A DNA stretch of 64,000 nt from Streptomyces natalensis ATCC 27448 (GTDB lineage: Bacteria; Actinomycetota; Actinomycetes; Streptomycetales; Streptomycetaceae). Below the pieces are notes generated by a model. The model did no database searches. It was not told where the DNA came from and saw only the letters and a program-made list of their open reading frames with translations. Within the stretch, counting starts at the first letter, position 1; each line of letters starts with the position of its first letter. Both the position numbers and the translations under genes were made by a program. This document shows positions 34,601-42,012 of this stretch, one piece after another. The stretch lies in assembly GCF_000935125.1 (NCBI RefSeq), contig NZ_JRKI01000018.1:186001-250000 (forward strand), written 5' to 3'.

Positions 34601-35065
34601 ATGTCCGGAAGCCGGGGCGCACGCGACGGCCAGGAGTACTCGCTGCTGCTGGACGACCAGCTGTGCTTCGCGCTGTACGCGGCCTCGCGCGCGGTGACCC
34701 AGCGGTACCGCCCGCTCCTGGACGACCTCGGCCTGACGTATCCGCAGTACCTGGTCCTGCTGGTGCTCTGGGAGTACGGCAGCGTTCCGATCAAGGAGAT
34801 CGGTGCCGCCCTCCAACTCGACTACGGCACCCTGACTCCACTGATCAAGCGCCTGGAGGCCGCCGGCCTGGCCCGCCGCGAGCGCCGCCCCGACGACGAG
34901 CGCACGGTCCTCGTCAGCCTCACCGACGAAGGCGGCGACCTGCGGGTCCGGGCCCGCGCCGTCCCCGTAGCCATCGGTGACGCCATGGGACTGTCACCCG
35001 AGGACCACCGCGAGGCGATGCGGATCCTACGGACCCTCACCGCCCAGGTGGCGGCCTCCGGCTGA
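34601..35065 (+). CDS. MarR-family regulator, OhrR-like
   Basis: A 154-residue winged-helix protein. ATG 34601 is preferred over GTG 34577 because GAAGGGG lies 7 nt before it. LLDDQLCFALYAASRAVTQRYRPLL has the N-terminal Cys found in OhrR peroxide sensors; GLTYPQYLVLLVLWEYGSVPIKEIGAALQLDYGTLTPLIKRLEAAGLARR is the wHTH, and RPDDERTVLVSLT the wing. It probably represses itself and the divergent hydrolase, responding to an oxidant or hydrophobic ligand. Confidence 0.88.
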   Translation: MSGSRGARDGQEYSLLLDDQLCFALYAASRAVTQRYRPLLDDLGLTYPQYLVLLVLWEYGSVPIKEIGAALQLDYGTLTPLIKRLEAAGLARRERRPDDERTVLVSLTDEGGDLRVRARAVPVAIGDAMGLSPEDHREAMRILRTLTAQVAASG

Positions 35066-35125
35066 CTGGCGCGGCCAACCCGACCGCGTTCCGCTACAGC
35101 CATACAAGTCGGAACCTCACCGGCG

Positions 35126-35788
35126 TCAGGCGCGGCTGGTGAGACCCTGCAGCAGGTAGTGCAGGCCTGCGTCCACGGCGGCCTCGCGCTCGGCGACGGA
35201 CCTGGACGGCTGCAGGTTGAGCAGGATGGTGGCCAGGCCGTGGACGGTCGCCCAGCTGGCCATGACGGCCGCGTCCGTCTCCTCGGCCGGAAGCAGGCCC
35301 GCCTCGGTCAGGCGTCGCAGGGCTGCAATGAGCAGTGTGTCCGGCTTCGGGTGGTCCTCGCTCGCGGAGTCCGACTGCTTCTCGCCGAGTCCCGGGGTGC
35401 CGACCCCGTCGGGGTTGCCGTCCATGGCGATCCGGAACAGGCCGGGCTGGTCGAGCGCGAAGTGCACATAGGCGCGGCCGACTTCGCGCAGGTGGACCTC
35501 GGCCGCCTCGCGTGCGTCGGCGGGCTCGTCGACCTGTGCGAGGTGCGACAGCATGGCGGCGGCCATCGCGCGCAGGGCGTGCTGGGCGACCGCGGACTTC
35601 AACTCGGCCAGCGTTCCGAAGTGTGTGTAGACCGCGTTGGGCGCCACGCCCACGATCCGGGTGACCTCCCGCAGCACGATCGCTTCGGGCCCGCCCGTGC
35701 GGGCCAGTTCGGCCCCGGCCCCGACGAGCGCGGCCCGGAGGTCTCCGTGGTGGTAGCTGGAGCGGGTGCGCGTCGAACGAGTGGCCAT
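35126..35788 (-). CDS. TetR-family regulator
   Basis: A 220-residue protein. The N-terminal HTH is SYHHGDLRAALVGAGAELARTGG, VLREVTRIVGVAPNAVYTHFGTL, with the recognition helix VAPNAVYTHF. The C-terminal domain (VHLREVGRAYVHFALDQPGLFRIAMDG) is of the WHG type. It follows the DUF2306 gene on the same strand. The 21-bp inverted repeat before that gene is its likely operator. Confidence 0.9.
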   Translation of the reverse strand: MATRSTRTRSSYHHGDLRAALVGAGAELARTGGPEAIVLREVTRIVGVAPNAVYTHFGTLAELKSAVAQHALRAMAAAMLSHLAQVDEPADAREAAEVHLREVGRAYVHFALDQPGLFRIAMDGNPDGVGTPGLGEKQSDSASEDHPKPDTLLIAALRRLTEAGLLPAEETDAAVMASWATVHGLATILLNLQPSRSVAEREAAVDAGLHYLLQGLTSRA

Positions 35789-35829
35789 GTCGTCGATCCT
35801 GGCACGGACGTTCACCGCGGGCCAGCAGC

Positions 35830-36606
35830 TCATTCCGAGACGGGCGCGGCTTGGACCTGGGAGCGCCGCTGTCCGGCCGAGGGGGTGAAGCGCAGACCCG
35901 GCAGGTTGCGGCGACGGATCATGAGCTCGGCTATGACGATGTTGGGCAGCCAGCACAGGAACGGGACGGCGGCGTAGGCGTTGTCGAACATCTGCTGGTC
36001 CGTCGCATGGCTGCCGATCAGGGCCTGGATGCCGATGAGTAGGCCGAGCCAGAGTCGCAGGGTGGGGGCGGCGAAGGTCAGGGCGAAGCTGCGGATCATC
36101 CACGCCCGGTGCTCGGCCACGTCGTGTCCGCGGATCGCGCGGTAGCCGCGGTAGGTGGTCCACGCCCACAGCACCGCCAGACTGCCGAAGCCGAAGAAGC
36201 CCACCAGCCCGGCCTCGCTGACGAACGACATCACGAACGCTGCGACCGAGCCGAACGCGATGGCGACGACGTAGGTGCGCCCGGTCCAGCGGTGGATGGC
36301 GGGCCACCGTCGGCGGATCGCGCGGACGAACTGGAACGGCCCCACGGAAAGGGCCAGGCCGGCGAAGACGATGTGCAGGTAGAAGGCGATCTGGATCGGC
36401 AGTGCGCGGTGGGCGTAGTTGTTCGCCAGTCCGACGCGCTGGGCGCCGAGCGTCTGCAGGCCGGCGGTCGCGTACTGGCCGACGAAGTAACCCGCGACGG
36501 CGAGTGAGAGCACGGTCATGAAGGTCCAGTTGAGCCGGGGGTTGCCCTTTCCCGTGGCCCTGTCCTTGCTCGCGGGCGGGGTCTTCACTGTCGGTGTGGT
36601 GGTCAC
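35830..36606 (-). CDS. DUF2306 membrane protein
   Basis: A 258-residue integral membrane protein with about seven hydrophobic helices. AFYLHIVFAGLALSVGPFQFV, HRWTGRTYVVAIAFGS and AEHRAWMIRSFALTFAAPTLRL (conserved His and Arg residues in helices) are typical of DUF2306/YozB-like proteins. Function unknown; a haem- or quinone-linked role has been considered for relatives. It is first in a two-gene operon with the TetR gene. Confidence 0.85.
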   Translation of the reverse strand: MTTTPTVKTPPASKDRATGKGNPRLNWTFMTVLSLAVAGYFVGQYATAGLQTLGAQRVGLANNYAHRALPIQIAFYLHIVFAGLALSVGPFQFVRAIRRRWPAIHRWTGRTYVVAIAFGSVAAFVMSFVSEAGLVGFFGFGSLAVLWAWTTYRGYRAIRGHDVAEHRAWMIRSFALTFAAPTLRLWLGLLIGIQALIGSHATDQQMFDNAYAAVPFLCWLPNIVIAELMIRRRNLPGLRFTPSAGQRRSQVQAAPVSE

Positions 36607-36647
36607 GGCGGTGCCTTTCTCGGGGAAGGCGGAGGTGCAGAACCATC

Positions 36648-36668
36648 AATCTGGACACCGTCCAGATT
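36648..36668. promoter_or_regulatory. 21-bp inverted repeat, TetR operator candidate
   Basis: AATCTGGAC and GTCCAGATT, exact 9-bp arms around ACC, 42 bp upstream of the DUF2306 start. Size and position fit a TetR operator controlling the DUF2306-TetR operon. Confidence 0.75.
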
Positions 36669-36794
36669 AGGGAGTGTGCATTCGACGTGTCGACGCACCT
36701 GGACCGGATGGATCGGCAGTCGGCGGGTGCCGATCTGGTGGTGGATTGCCGCCCGAGGACCGCAGCGAGGTGACATGGGTCCAGATCGTGCACG

Positions 36795-36830
36795 TGTCGG
36801 TCTGGCCGGTCGGCGCCGGCCAGACCGACA
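36795..36830. terminator. 15-bp hairpin after the GlcG/HbpS-like gene
   Basis: TGTCGGTCTGGCCGG pairs exactly with CCGGCCAGACCGACA across a 6-nt loop. It terminates the leftward three-gene operon at 36844-38667. Confidence 0.75.
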
Positions 36831-36843
36831 CTCCGGTGGTCAG

Positions 36844-37290
36844 TCAGTGAGCGGGCAGCTCGAACCCGAGGGCGGTCAGGGCCTCCACGGCGGCCTGCTG
36901 GTCCTGCTCGTACGTGCCGCCCGAGATGCCGATACCTCCGATGCACTGGCCGTTCTCGGTGATCGGATAGCCCCCGCCGACGGCCATCAGGCGCGGGTGG
37001 CCGGCCAGCGGCGCGACGCGCGGGTTGGCGAGGTAGTCGTTCCACACGTGGGTCGGGGTGTGGAAGGAGGCCGCGGTCCAGGCCTTGTCGAGCGCGACCT
37101 CGGTGGCGAGGAAGGGCGCGCCGTCGGCACGGTCGAAGGCCATCAGGTGTCCGCCGTGGTCAGTGACGGCGACGGCTGCCGTGAAGCCGATCCGGGCGGC
37201 GGCGGTGTGCACCGCCGCGATGAGTGCGCCGGCGGCGGCCTGGGTGATCGTGGCGGCTGGGGCTGACTTCTGGAGCGTGTCAGTGGTCAT
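36844..37290 (-). CDS. GlcG/HbpS-family haem-binding-like protein
   Basis: A 148-residue protein of the GlcG/HbpS (DUF336) family: AAVAVTDHGGHLMAFDRADGA, ALDKAWTAASFHTPT and AVGGGYPITENGQCIGGIGISGGTYEQDQQAA. No signal peptide, so it is cytoplasmic. Relatives bind haem or small molecules, and some act in degradation operons. Third gene of an operon with a quinone-oxidoreductase and a NIPSNAP protein. Confidence 0.88.
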   Translation of the reverse strand: MTTDTLQKSAPAATITQAAAGALIAAVHTAAARIGFTAAVAVTDHGGHLMAFDRADGAPFLATEVALDKAWTAASFHTPTHVWNDYLANPRVAPLAGHPRLMAVGGGYPITENGQCIGGIGISGGTYEQDQQAAVEALTALGFELPAH

Positions 37291-37347
37291 GACGGGTTTC
37301 CTTCGGGACTGGGCGGTGCTGGTGGCGCTGCAGCGGTGAGGGCCGGG

Positions 37348-37668
37348 TCACCGCAACGGTGAGGCGGGGGTTGGGGTGACGCGGGTGACGACGGACTTCT
37401 CGGGGATCAGCAGGCCGTAGACGACCGGCCCGATCTCGTTCTTCCAGCGGTCGTGCTGGTAGACCGCCGCGTACAGGGCCTCGCTCTGGGCCTCGTCCTC
37501 GAACCGGCGGATCCACACGTAGCCGTCCTCGTCCTGGGCGTCGACGAAGGAGGCGGTCACGTCCATGCCCAGCGAGGCCTGGAACGGGATGACCACGTCC
37601 TCCATGTACCGCACCCACTCCTCGCGACGTCCGGGCTGCGCCTGGTAGCGGCGGATCTCGTAGTACAT
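37348..37668 (-). CDS. NIPSNAP-family protein
   Basis: A 106-residue ferredoxin-like-fold protein: YYEIRRYQAQPGRREEWVRYME, a central FVDAQDEDGYVWIRRFEDEAQSE and WKNEIGPVVYGLLIPEKSVV. The family is dimeric, of unclear function. It lies between the oxidoreductase and the GlcG-like gene in one operon. Confidence 0.85.
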   Translation of the reverse strand: MYYEIRRYQAQPGRREEWVRYMEDVVIPFQASLGMDVTASFVDAQDEDGYVWIRRFEDEAQSEALYAAVYQHDRWKNEIGPVVYGLLIPEKSVVTRVTPTPASPLR

Positions 37669-37698
37669 GCTGCTAGTCCAACTCTCTTGCGATGGTGG

Positions 37699-38667
37699 TC
37701 AGTTGGTGACAATCAGGACGAGCTTGCCGCGGGTGCGACCGGCCTCGCCGCGGGCGTGGGCCGCACCGGCCTGCTCCAGCGGGAAGGTCTCCTCCACCTC
37801 GACGGTGACCTCGCCGGCGTCGATCAGGCCGGCGATCGCCGTCAGTGCGGCGCCGTCCGGCTCGACCAGGAACGGGGTGACCCGCGCACCGGCCGCCTCG
37901 GCGGCCTGGGCCAGCTCCGGGGAGACGCCGGCCGGGATCGCGACCAGCAGGCCGCCCGGGCGCAGGACCTTCAGCGATCGGGTACTCGTCTGGTCGTGAG
38001 CGTCGCCCACCAGGTCGATGACGACGTCGACGTCCGCGACGGCGTCCTCGAAGCGGGTGGTGGTGTAGTCGATGCTCTCGTTGGCGCCGAGTTCCTTGAG
38101 CCAGGGGTGGCGGGCGGCGCTGGCGGTGGCGATCACGTGGGCGCCCAGGTGGCGGGCGAACTGGACCGCGAAGTGGCCCACACCGCCGGCCGCGGCCGTG
38201 ACCAGGACGCGCTGCCCGGCCTGCACGTGGGCGGTGTCGACCACGGCCTGCCAGGCGGTCAGCGCCGCCAGCGGCACGGCAGCCGCATGTACGTGGTCGA
38301 GGGTGGCCGGCTTGCGTGCCCACTGGCGAGCCGGCGCGGTCACGAACTCCGAGTAGCCGTTCGCGACGCGCGGGAACCACGGCATCCCGTACACCTCGTC
38401 ACCGGCCTTCAGCGTGGTCACACCGAAGCCGACCTCCTCCACCACACCCGACACGTCCCAGCCCAGGGTGAACGGCGGCTCACCCAGCAGGCCCGCCATG
38501 CCGGTGCCGCCGCGGGTCTTCCAGTCCACCGGGTTGATTCCGGCCGCATGCACCCGGACCAGCACCTCGGTCGGCAGCGGCACCGGGCGCCGCACCTGCT
38601 CGACCCGCAGCACCTCCGGGCCGCCGAAGGTGTCCTGGACCACCGCGCGCATCATGTCTGCGGACAT
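37699..38667 (-). CDS. NADP-dependent quinone oxidoreductase/zinc-free MDR alcohol dehydrogenase
   Basis: A 322-residue MDR-family enzyme: LRVEQVRRPVPLPTEVLVRVHAAGINPVDWKTR, PFTLGWDVSGVVEEVG, then the nucleotide-binding VLVTAAAGGVGHFAVQFARHLGA and VVIDLVGD. It lacks the zinc ligands of alcohol dehydrogenases, so it is of the quinone reductase class. First gene of the leftward operon, divergent from an HxlR regulator that probably controls it in response to an electrophile or redox signal. Confidence 0.9.
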   Translation of the reverse strand: MSADMMRAVVQDTFGGPEVLRVEQVRRPVPLPTEVLVRVHAAGINPVDWKTRGGTGMAGLLGEPPFTLGWDVSGVVEEVGFGVTTLKAGDEVYGMPWFPRVANGYSEFVTAPARQWARKPATLDHVHAAAVPLAALTAWQAVVDTAHVQAGQRVLVTAAAGGVGHFAVQFARHLGAHVIATASAARHPWLKELGANESIDYTTTRFEDAVADVDVVIDLVGDAHDQTSTRSLKVLRPGGLLVAIPAGVSPELAQAAEAAGARVTPFLVEPDGAALTAIAGLIDAGEVTVEVEETFPLEQAGAAHARGEAGRTRGKLVLIVTN

Positions 38668-38768
38668 GCGTCATCTCCTGAAAGAGCACTCTGTGGAGGG
38701 CCGTTGGCGGCCCTCCCTCGACGTCGACGACGCTATCCCCGTGGGTATAGTTACCTTCAAGGTCCAGT

Positions 38769-38785
38769 ACTTCCCATCGGGAAGT
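38769..38785. promoter_or_regulatory. 17-bp inverted repeat, HxlR operator candidate
   Basis: ACTTCCC and GGGAAGT flank ATC, between the divergent oxidoreductase and HxlR genes, 22 bp before the HxlR ATG. Suitable for repression of both genes. Confidence 0.65.
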
Positions 38786-38806
38786 GACCTGGTGAGGAGA
38801 GTGAGC

Positions 38807-39184
38807 ATGACGACCACGTGCCCCAGCGGCCGGCACTCGCACCACGACGTCTACGCCGCCCAGTGCCCCTGCCGCACCCTGCTCGACCTACTCGCCAACA
38901 AGTGGTCCGCCCTGGCCATCGGCGCCCTCGAAGACGGCCCCCAGCGCTTCGGCGAACTCCAGCGCAAGCTCCAGGGCGTCAGCCCCAAGGTGCTGACCCA
39001 GACTCTGCGCCGCCTGGAAGACTTCGGCATCCTCGACCGCACCGTCTACCCCGCCGTCCCACTGCACGTCGAGTACTCCCTCACCCCGCTCGGCCAGAGC
39101 GCCGCGATCCCCCTCAACCAGCTCCGCTCGTGGGTCGAGGACAACATCGACCACGCCTACCGACCCGAGCCGGTCGCGTCCTAG
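38807..39184 (+). CDS. HxlR-family (MarR-like) regulator
   Basis: A 125-residue winged-helix regulator. ATG 38807 is chosen because GAGGAGA lies 6 nt upstream; GTG 38801 abuts it. CPCRTLLDLLANKWSALAIGAL carries the N-terminal Cys pair seen in redox/aldehyde-sensing HxlR proteins. GPQRFGELQRKLQGVSPKVLTQTLRRLEDFGILDR is the HTH, and VPLHVEYSLTPLG the wing. It likely represses the divergent oxidoreductase operon. Confidence 0.92.
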   Translation: MTTTCPSGRHSHHDVYAAQCPCRTLLDLLANKWSALAIGALEDGPQRFGELQRKLQGVSPKVLTQTLRRLEDFGILDRTVYPAVPLHVEYSLTPLGQSAAIPLNQLRSWVEDNIDHAYRPEPVAS

Positions 39185-39209
39185 GGCCTGTCCGGCGGAC
39201 AAGCCCTAG
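39181..39209. terminator. hairpin overlapping the HxlR stop
   Basis: CTAGGGCCTGTCC pairs with GGACAAGCCCTAG (one mismatch) around GGC, starting at the stop codon. Confidence 0.65.
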
Positions 39210-39866
39210 CGGGGCGCACGGTCGACCACCGCAGTCCCCGCCGTCGTTGCCCTTTGCCGGAAGCCGACGGGTTGCACTCCCGGGCCACGGACCCGACCGA
39301 GGGATCATCGGGGATTCTCCGACCCGACGGAAAAGACGAGCCCCGCTCGCTCAAGGCAACCCCTGCAATCGTGGCCACTTCCCTTCGAGGAAGCGTGAGG
39401 GCGATCCCCCTTGCCGTCCGGACCCGGCCCCGCGCCAAGTGCGACATTTGCCCGATGGTGCGTCAACATCCTTGCTGAACACGCTGATCTGTTCCGGTAT
39501 TGACCCGTCGCCGGATCCAGACACCAGTCACTGACGTCACCGCACTGCCGACCAGGTTCGCGTCCAAACGCCGTCAGCGTCGTTGCGGTCGGGTACAGGA
39601 CGGCCAAGCGGGGATCGACACGACCAACTTGCCGTACGCGTGAGATGCGGATGCCGGGCAGAGGGTGCACCCCGCGGGCCCATCCTTGTCATTTACGGAC
39701 AGCCCTGCCAGCAGGCCACCCAGCCACCCAGCACTCCCATCTGCACCACCAATGCACGCTTGTCCACCAGTCGTCCACCGAGACCCTCCGAGACCGAGTG
39801 AACCGACTCGCCATCATCGGCAAAGCCGCAGGTCACAGGGCTGCGCAGCGAATGAATGACGCCAGC

Positions 39867-39890
39867 GAACCCGCGACCTACGCATTGCGA
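39867..39890. repeat. att-core-like direct repeat, first copy
   Basis: GAACCCGCGACCTACGCATT then GCGA; matches 40001-40024 at 22 of 24 positions. The second copy is inside the tRNA 3' half, so this copy is a second att-like core 134 bp away. Confidence 0.65.
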
Positions 39891-39944
39891 TGCGCAGAGT
39901 CCAGGTGCCCGATTTTCCCGATTCCCATGGTCAACGAAACGAGA

Positions 39945-39976
39945 AAACCCCAGGTCAGAGGCCTGACCTGGGGTTT
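39945..39976. terminator. 14-bp hairpin beside tRNA 3' half
   Basis: AAACCCCAGGTCAG pairs exactly with CTGACCTGGGGTTT around an AGGC loop, ending 4 bp before the CCA end of the tRNA fragment. It is the natural tRNA terminator carried along on the 3' flank. Confidence 0.75.
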
Positions 39977-39980
39977 ACCT

Positions 39981-40026
39981 TGGAGCCGCTTTCGGGATTC
40001 GAACCCGAGACCTACGCATTACGAGA
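39981..40026 (-). tRNA. 3' half of a tRNA (CGU anticodon loop; Thr-like), att-site remnant
   Basis: On the minus strand the sequence runs from an anticodon loop CTCGTAA through a variable region, a perfect T-arm (TCGGG-TTCGAAT-CCCGA) and an acceptor strand AAGCGGC-T-CCA. The 5' half, with D-arm and pairing acceptor strand, is absent to the right. Tyrosine integrases commonly recombine in the anticodon or T loop and duplicate the 3' part of the tRNA, so this is the distal att site of an integrative element rather than a working tRNA. Confidence 0.7.
40001..40024. repeat. att-core-like direct repeat, second copy
   Basis: GAACCCGAGACCTACGCATT then ACGA, within the tRNA 3' half. See 39867-39890. 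Confidence 0.65.
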
Positions 40027-40534
40027 CCAGCAGGGATCGTGTTGCGTGGTGCCGTCCCGTGCCGTCTTGCCTGATCAGAGCATGTGCAGCAGGTTAACCC
40101 CTGCTACCCCATGTTGCACCGTCCGAAGGCGTCCGTCCACCGGCTGTCCACCGAGACGGCCTCCGGCGGTGCCGCCGGACCGCCGGCCGGAGCTTGTTGG
40201 CATGCTACAAACCGACCACGAGGGTGTCGCCGTTGCCGAAGTCTCGGCCGGCACCCCTGTCCAGCTCCAACCGCTGTCACGGGGATGGACCCGTGAGTTC
40301 GTGGTGAAGCCACGGTACCGGTTTCGGCGGACGGTTCCAGGAGTTGGCGACGGTTGCGTCCGGGGAAGTGGTGTACGGGTTCCATCCGTTCCGGGGGTTT
40401 CGTCCCGGTAGCAGGTGTCGCCTGAGAACGTAAGAGTGCGGTACGTGATCTTCCGTCCTGCTTGTCATCGCTCGATGGGGTGATGTTGAGGCATCGTTGC
40501 CGGTCAAACGTTCGGGGTTCGCTTGGGTGACGGG

Positions 40535-41365
40535 ATGAGTGATCGCATGCCGTACTCGAGTGACGTCTGTGACGAACAGTGGGCCCTGATCGAGCCCGTG
40601 ATCACAGCGTGGAAGGCCGGGCATCCCTCGGCCAGTGGCCACCGGGGCAAATACACGATGCGGGAGATCGTGAACGCGGTCCTGTACCAGAACCGCAGCG
40701 GCTGCCAGTGGGACCTGCTGCCCCACGACCTGCCGCCTGCCGGCGCGGTGAAGTACTACTTCTACAAGTGGCGCGACGACGGCACCGATCAGACCATCCA
40801 TGATCTGCTGCGATGGCAACTGCGGGAGAAGAAGCGGCGGTTAGCCGACCCGAGCCTGATAATCCTGGACACGCAGAGCGTTCACGCGTCCGTCGGGGTG
40901 CCGGCCACCACGACCGGCAAGGACGCGGCGAAAAAGGTGCCGGGCAGGAAGAGATGCCTGGCCGTAGACGTTTTGGGCCTCGTCATCGACTGCGTCGTCC
41001 TGCCTGCCTGCGCCCACGAGAACGCCGCCGGCATCGCCCTGCTGGACAGTGTCGCCGGGCAGTGCGACACGGTGACCAAGGCCCTGGTCGGCCAGGGCTT
41101 CAAGAAGAAAGTCGCCGATCACGGCAAGAACCTGGGCATCGACGTGGAGATCGTCGAGCGCAACCCGGCCGACAAGGGCTTCATCCCGCAGGCCAAGCGG
41201 TGGATCGTGGAGCAGACGAACGGGATCTTGATGTTCTACCGCCGTCTCGTGCGTGACTACGAACATCGGCCCGCCTCCTCCCGCTCCCGCGTCCTTTGGG
41301 CGATGACCTCCGTGATGAGCCGCCGCCTCACCGGTCGCACCATCGCCTCCTGGAGGACCGCATGA
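40535..41365 (+). CDS. IS5-family transposase, apparently intact
   Basis: A 276-residue transposase starting at ATG 40535. DEQWALIEPVI and NAVLYQNRSGCQWDLLPHDLPP are the IS5 N-terminal motifs. The DDE site is LIILDTQSVHASVG (first Asp), a second Asp in GIDVEIVERNPADKGF or before it, and the C-terminal KRWIVEQTNGILMFYRRLVRDYEHR with the Glu (the N3/C1 signature W-VE-T). No frameshift is seen. Its stop overlaps the passenger gene ATG. Confidence 0.92.
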   Translation: MSDRMPYSSDVCDEQWALIEPVITAWKAGHPSASGHRGKYTMREIVNAVLYQNRSGCQWDLLPHDLPPAGAVKYYFYKWRDDGTDQTIHDLLRWQLREKKRRLADPSLIILDTQSVHASVGVPATTTGKDAAKKVPGRKRCLAVDVLGLVIDCVVLPACAHENAAGIALLDSVAGQCDTVTKALVGQGFKKKVADHGKNLGIDVEIVERNPADKGFIPQAKRWIVEQTNGILMFYRRLVRDYEHRPASSRSRVLWAMTSVMSRRLTGRTIASWRTA

Positions 41366-41784
41366 GCGAGAACGTGCAGGTCAAGGCCATTCTGGTACAC
41401 ATCGAGGACCGAGAGCGCGAACTGTCTGACCAGGCTGAGCAGTTGAGGGCCCGCATCGAGGAACTCACCGGGCAGCTCGGCGAGATCGACGCGGAGAGCG
41501 AGAACCTGCGCATCACCCACAAGACCCTCCTCGCTCTCCCCCTGTCCCCACCCGCCGCCGAGCCGGACCGCCCCGATATACCGGAGTACCCCGCCTACCA
41601 GCAGATCCTCACCGCCCTGGCCGACACGGGCCGACCGATGCGCGCCCGCGACCTCTGCCAGGCCCTCGACCTGCCGATTCTCCCGAAGAACACCGAAGGC
41701 ATCCGGTCCAAGCTGAAGCGCCTGGTCAGCCGGGGCATCCTCCTCGAACCCGAACCCGGCTTGTTCGCCCGCCCCGGCGCGTGA
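41362..41784 (+). CDS. IS passenger gene: coiled-coil plus winged-helix protein
   Basis: A 140-residue protein starting at the ATG that overlaps the transposase stop (ATGA). Residues ~10-55 form a coiled coil (EDRERELSDQAEQLRARIEEL, TGQLGEIDAESENLRI). The C-terminal half is a winged-helix-like domain (YPAYQQILTALADTGRPMRARDLC, RSKLKRLVSRGILLEPEPGLF). It is inside the terminal repeats, so it travels with the IS. It probably binds DNA and may regulate transposition. Its 3' part also survives at 32887-33198. Confidence 0.75.
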   Translation: MSENVQVKAILVHIEDRERELSDQAEQLRARIEELTGQLGEIDAESENLRITHKTLLALPLSPPAAEPDRPDIPEYPAYQQILTALADTGRPMRARDLCQALDLPILPKNTEGIRSKLKRLVSRGILLEPEPGLFARPGA

Positions 41785-41942
41785 GGGCCGTCCCCCGCCC
41801 GCGACCAGCGATCCTTCCCCAACCTCAACTACGAAACGGACAAGAGCTCACGTTCCGCACTCTCAGTGCCTGCCGCCCCAGGTAGGCAGACGCCTGCCCC
41901 GTGAGATCAATGCTGGAGCTCCGCCACCACGGCTGGCCTTCG

Positions 41943-42012
41943 TGGCCAACCCCGACGCTCGGGCGGGTCAACTCAACCGCTAAGGGGCCATCTGAAGCGC
42001 TAAGTCTCAGTG
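41943..42012 (-). repeat. 70-bp repeat, inverted copy of 31388-31457
   Basis: See 31388-31457. This copy sits just upstream of the Imm49-like gene and 80 bp from the right end of the IS. Confidence 0.75.

Larger units (their letters stand above)
39210..40432. other. gene-free stretch with att-like structures
   Basis: About 1.2 kb without a recognisable gene. It contains two direct copies of a 24-nt att-like core (39867 and 40001), a strong hairpin (39945-39976), a tRNA 3' half (39981-40026), and repeats of GTCCACC around 39760-39780 and 40130-40150. It reads as the scar or edge of a tyrosine-integrase-type element. Confidence 0.55.
40433..41863 (+). mobile_element. intact IS5-family insertion sequence with passenger gene
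   Basis: Ends are marked by imperfect terminal inverted repeats: AGAGTGCGGTACGTGATCTT on the left and AGAGTGCGGAACGTGAGCTC when the right end is reverse-complemented. About 1.43 kb, containing a transposase and a coupled downstream gene. No clear target duplication is visible in the flanks. A truncated inverted copy of its right end lies at 32887-33198. Confidence 0.8.

Noticed and set aside
35789..37045. N-terminal extension of the TetR frame through the DUF2306 locus
   Set aside because: Read-through of the shadow frame; the ATG at 35788 starts a normal TetR protein and DUF2306 is coded in another frame of the same strand.
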